NCBI GenBank assembly: GCA_029856425.1
Contig: JAHQWZ010000142.1
Location: 1 to 5,572 of the forward strand
Direction: 5' to 3'
Source: Candidatus Thorarchaeota archaeon
Lineage (GTDB): Archaea; Asgardarchaeota; Thorarchaeia; Thorarchaeales; Thorarchaeaceae
Length of the DNA stretch: 5,572 nucleotides
This document shows, piece after piece, positions 4,838 through 5,572 of the stretch. The notes under the pieces were generated by a model. It was not told the DNA's origin and did no database searches. It was given only the letters and a program-made list of their open reading frames with translations. A program made the translations under genes and the position numbers. How positions within the stretch are numbered: the stretch's first letter is position 1; every line of letters begins with the position of its first letter.

Positions 4838-5386
4838 TAATCGGTGAGTGAAGTCAAGAGAAACTGGCGCGGTAGTGACGAGTGCTTCACCATTGTCCCA
4901 TACGACGTGTACCCTTGCATATAGCTCAATGCCTTCATTCAAATCTGGTGAGAATATGGTTTCTCGATTATTGGTGAACTCGAAAATCTCTGAGCTACTT
5001 GGGGAAACTGAGAACTCATCAAAGCAGCAGGACAGGCCAGGTTCAATCTTGAACGTGTGAAGCACATTGAAACTGTCACCAAAGTAGACTGTGACAACGC
5101 GGACATTCAGTCCAAAAACGGTTGTATTGCCCCAGTTTGTAGCGTTCACACGGAGTACGAGATTGAAGGGTGGGCCTTCAGGGGGCACTGCAGGCATGAA
5201 GTCCTGCCAGAAGTAGGCAGTGGCACTGAGTTCTAGATTATCTACTATCACAGACTCCACATCTCCTGAGGGCGCCTCATCCGGGGGTTCTACTGGAGGT
5301 GTGAAATCTGAAAGCAAGATTAGACTGCCTCCGACAATCACGACTGATATGACGACCATTGCGGATATCCCACGTGACGGTTTCAT
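4820..5386 (-). CDS. Secreted or membrane-anchored protein with pilin-like N-terminus and beta-sandwich-like domain
   Basis: The protein is 188 aa. Residues 1-26 are a short basic head (MKPSR) and a hydrophobic helix GISAMVVISVVIVGGSLILL. The RG-ISxxV pattern resembles the class III signal of archaeal type IV pilins, where the peptidase cuts just before the hydrophobic helix; a plain signal anchor is equally possible. A Pro/Glu-rich linker (TPPVEPPDEAPSGD, 29-42) follows. The rest is rich in predicted beta strands (for example LVLRVNATNWGNTTVFGLNVRVV and IELYARVHVVW), resembling Ig-like or CARDB-type extracellular domains. Two N-glycosylation sequons (N81-A-T, N87-T-T) and a vicinal Cys pair (C120-C121) fit an exterior location. 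It converges on the bPH2 operon with an 18-base overlap of the micropeptide. No enzyme motif is seen, and I do not recognise the family. Confidence 0.75.
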   Translation of the reverse strand: MKPSRGISAMVVISVVIVGGSLILLSDFTPPVEPPDEAPSGDVESVIVDNLELSATAYFWQDFMPAVPPEGPPFNLVLRVNATNWGNTTVFGLNVRVVTVYFGDSFNVLHTFKIEPGLSCCFDEFSVSPSSSEIFEFTNNRETIFSPDLNEGIELYARVHVVWDNGEALVTTAPVSLDFTHRLSKKSN

Positions 5387-5399
5387 CTATATCTCAAAA

Positions 5400-5429
5400 G
5401 AAAACTGATTCGAAAGATATTGAGTTTTC
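5400..5429 (-). promoter_or_regulatory. Candidate promoter of the secreted-protein gene, within an inverted repeat
   Basis: On the minus strand GGAAAACT followed by CAATATCT (5430 down to about 5414) could be a BRE plus weak TATA box about 30 bases before the ATG, giving a nearly leaderless mRNA. The element is enclosed by perfect 7-bp arms GAAAACT (5400-5406) and AGTTTTC (5423-5429), with centres 23 bp apart, similar in geometry to the repeat at 313-341 but of different sequence. The TATA match is poor and the arms are AT-rich, so this is tentative. Read-through from the upstream gene is the alternative. Confidence 0.3.
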
Positions 5430-5454
5430 CGAAATAGGAGTTCAGCCCACGGTA

Positions 5455-5572
5455 CTACAGACTTATGTTAAGACTGTCAGTGATTCTGACGAAATTGATT
5501 AGGCTCTTCTCAGCGGCATCGCGAGGCCTCACTTCAAACACATAAAGCGCTGGATTTTCTAGTCCAGCAAGC
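5455..5572 (-). CDS. C-terminal end of an unidentified protein (runs off the right edge)
   Basis: A frame open from the window edge to TAG at 5455-5457 encodes 38 residues: LAGLENPALYVFEVRPRDAA, then EKSLINFVRITDSLNISL. The composition is ordinary for a soluble or extracellular domain, with alternating strand-like and helix-like parts. No stop interrupts it, while the frame one base earlier stops after twelve codons. It lies 68 bases upstream of the secreted-protein gene on the same strand, so the two may be co-transcribed or the second may have its own promoter. Too little is visible to assign a family. Confidence 0.55.
   Translation of the reverse strand, partial: LAGLENPALYVFEVRPRDAAEKSLINFVRITDSLNISL

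Noticed and set aside
4848..5408. Plus-strand open frames opposite the secreted-protein gene
   Set aside because: The minus-strand frame has a coherent signal/TM segment, linker and beta domain; the plus-strand frames are short, Ser/Thr-rich and lack ribosome binding sites.
1..5572. CRISPR array, tRNA/rRNA, insertion sequence or integration site
   Set aside because: No regularly spaced short repeats, cloverleaf-like segments, transposase frames or terminal inverted repeats were seen; the only large-scale repetition is the diverged bPH2 gene array.

Overview
The window looks archaeal. The intergenic regions carry TATA/BRE-like elements (for example CGAAAGCTTTATAG near 320-332, and an AT-rich box at 278-289) rather than bacterial -35/-10 boxes. 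Genes are tightly packed with Shine-Dalgarno sequences overlapping the preceding stop codon. One secreted protein has an N-terminus resembling archaeal type IV pilins. The lineage cannot be fixed from the sequence; an Asgard-type or other mesophilic archaeon is a guess.

Layout. Positions 1-233 (minus) hold the N-terminal part of an ABC transporter ATPase with an intact Walker A. Positions 234-365 are a divergent promoter region with two perfect 7-bp inverted repeats. One lies on the predicted transcription start of the ABC gene; the other brackets the BRE/TATA of the rightward operon. The rightward operon (366-4837) starts with a 190-aa HTH protein carrying a C-terminal Cys cluster. Next come five consecutive paralogous two-TM membrane proteins of about 240-256 aa, each with a bacterial-type PH domain (bPH2/DUF304, YdbS-like), and then a 29-aa single-TM micropeptide. 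Converging on it from the right is a minus-strand gene (4820-5386) for a membrane-anchored or pilin-like secreted beta-domain protein. Upstream of that gene, also on the minus strand, is the last 38 codons of a further gene running off the window.

How the genes may work together (inference). Spacings of 1 to 15 nt between genes 366-4837 point to one transcript. The HTH/Cys protein is the obvious candidate autoregulator. The five bPH2 proteins share the same architecture: a conserved basic N-terminal motif, TM hairpin with a short aromatic-rich external loop, cytosolic bPH2 domain, and C-terminal helix. They differ in sequence, which suggests subunits of a hetero-oligomeric membrane assembly rather than redundant copies. 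The divergent ABC ATPase could be part of the same membrane or envelope stress response, but nothing in the window proves that link.

The most notable feature is the five-member tandem bPH2 array led by a regulator and closed by a micropeptide. bPH2 genes are better known as pairs (ydbS/ydbT).
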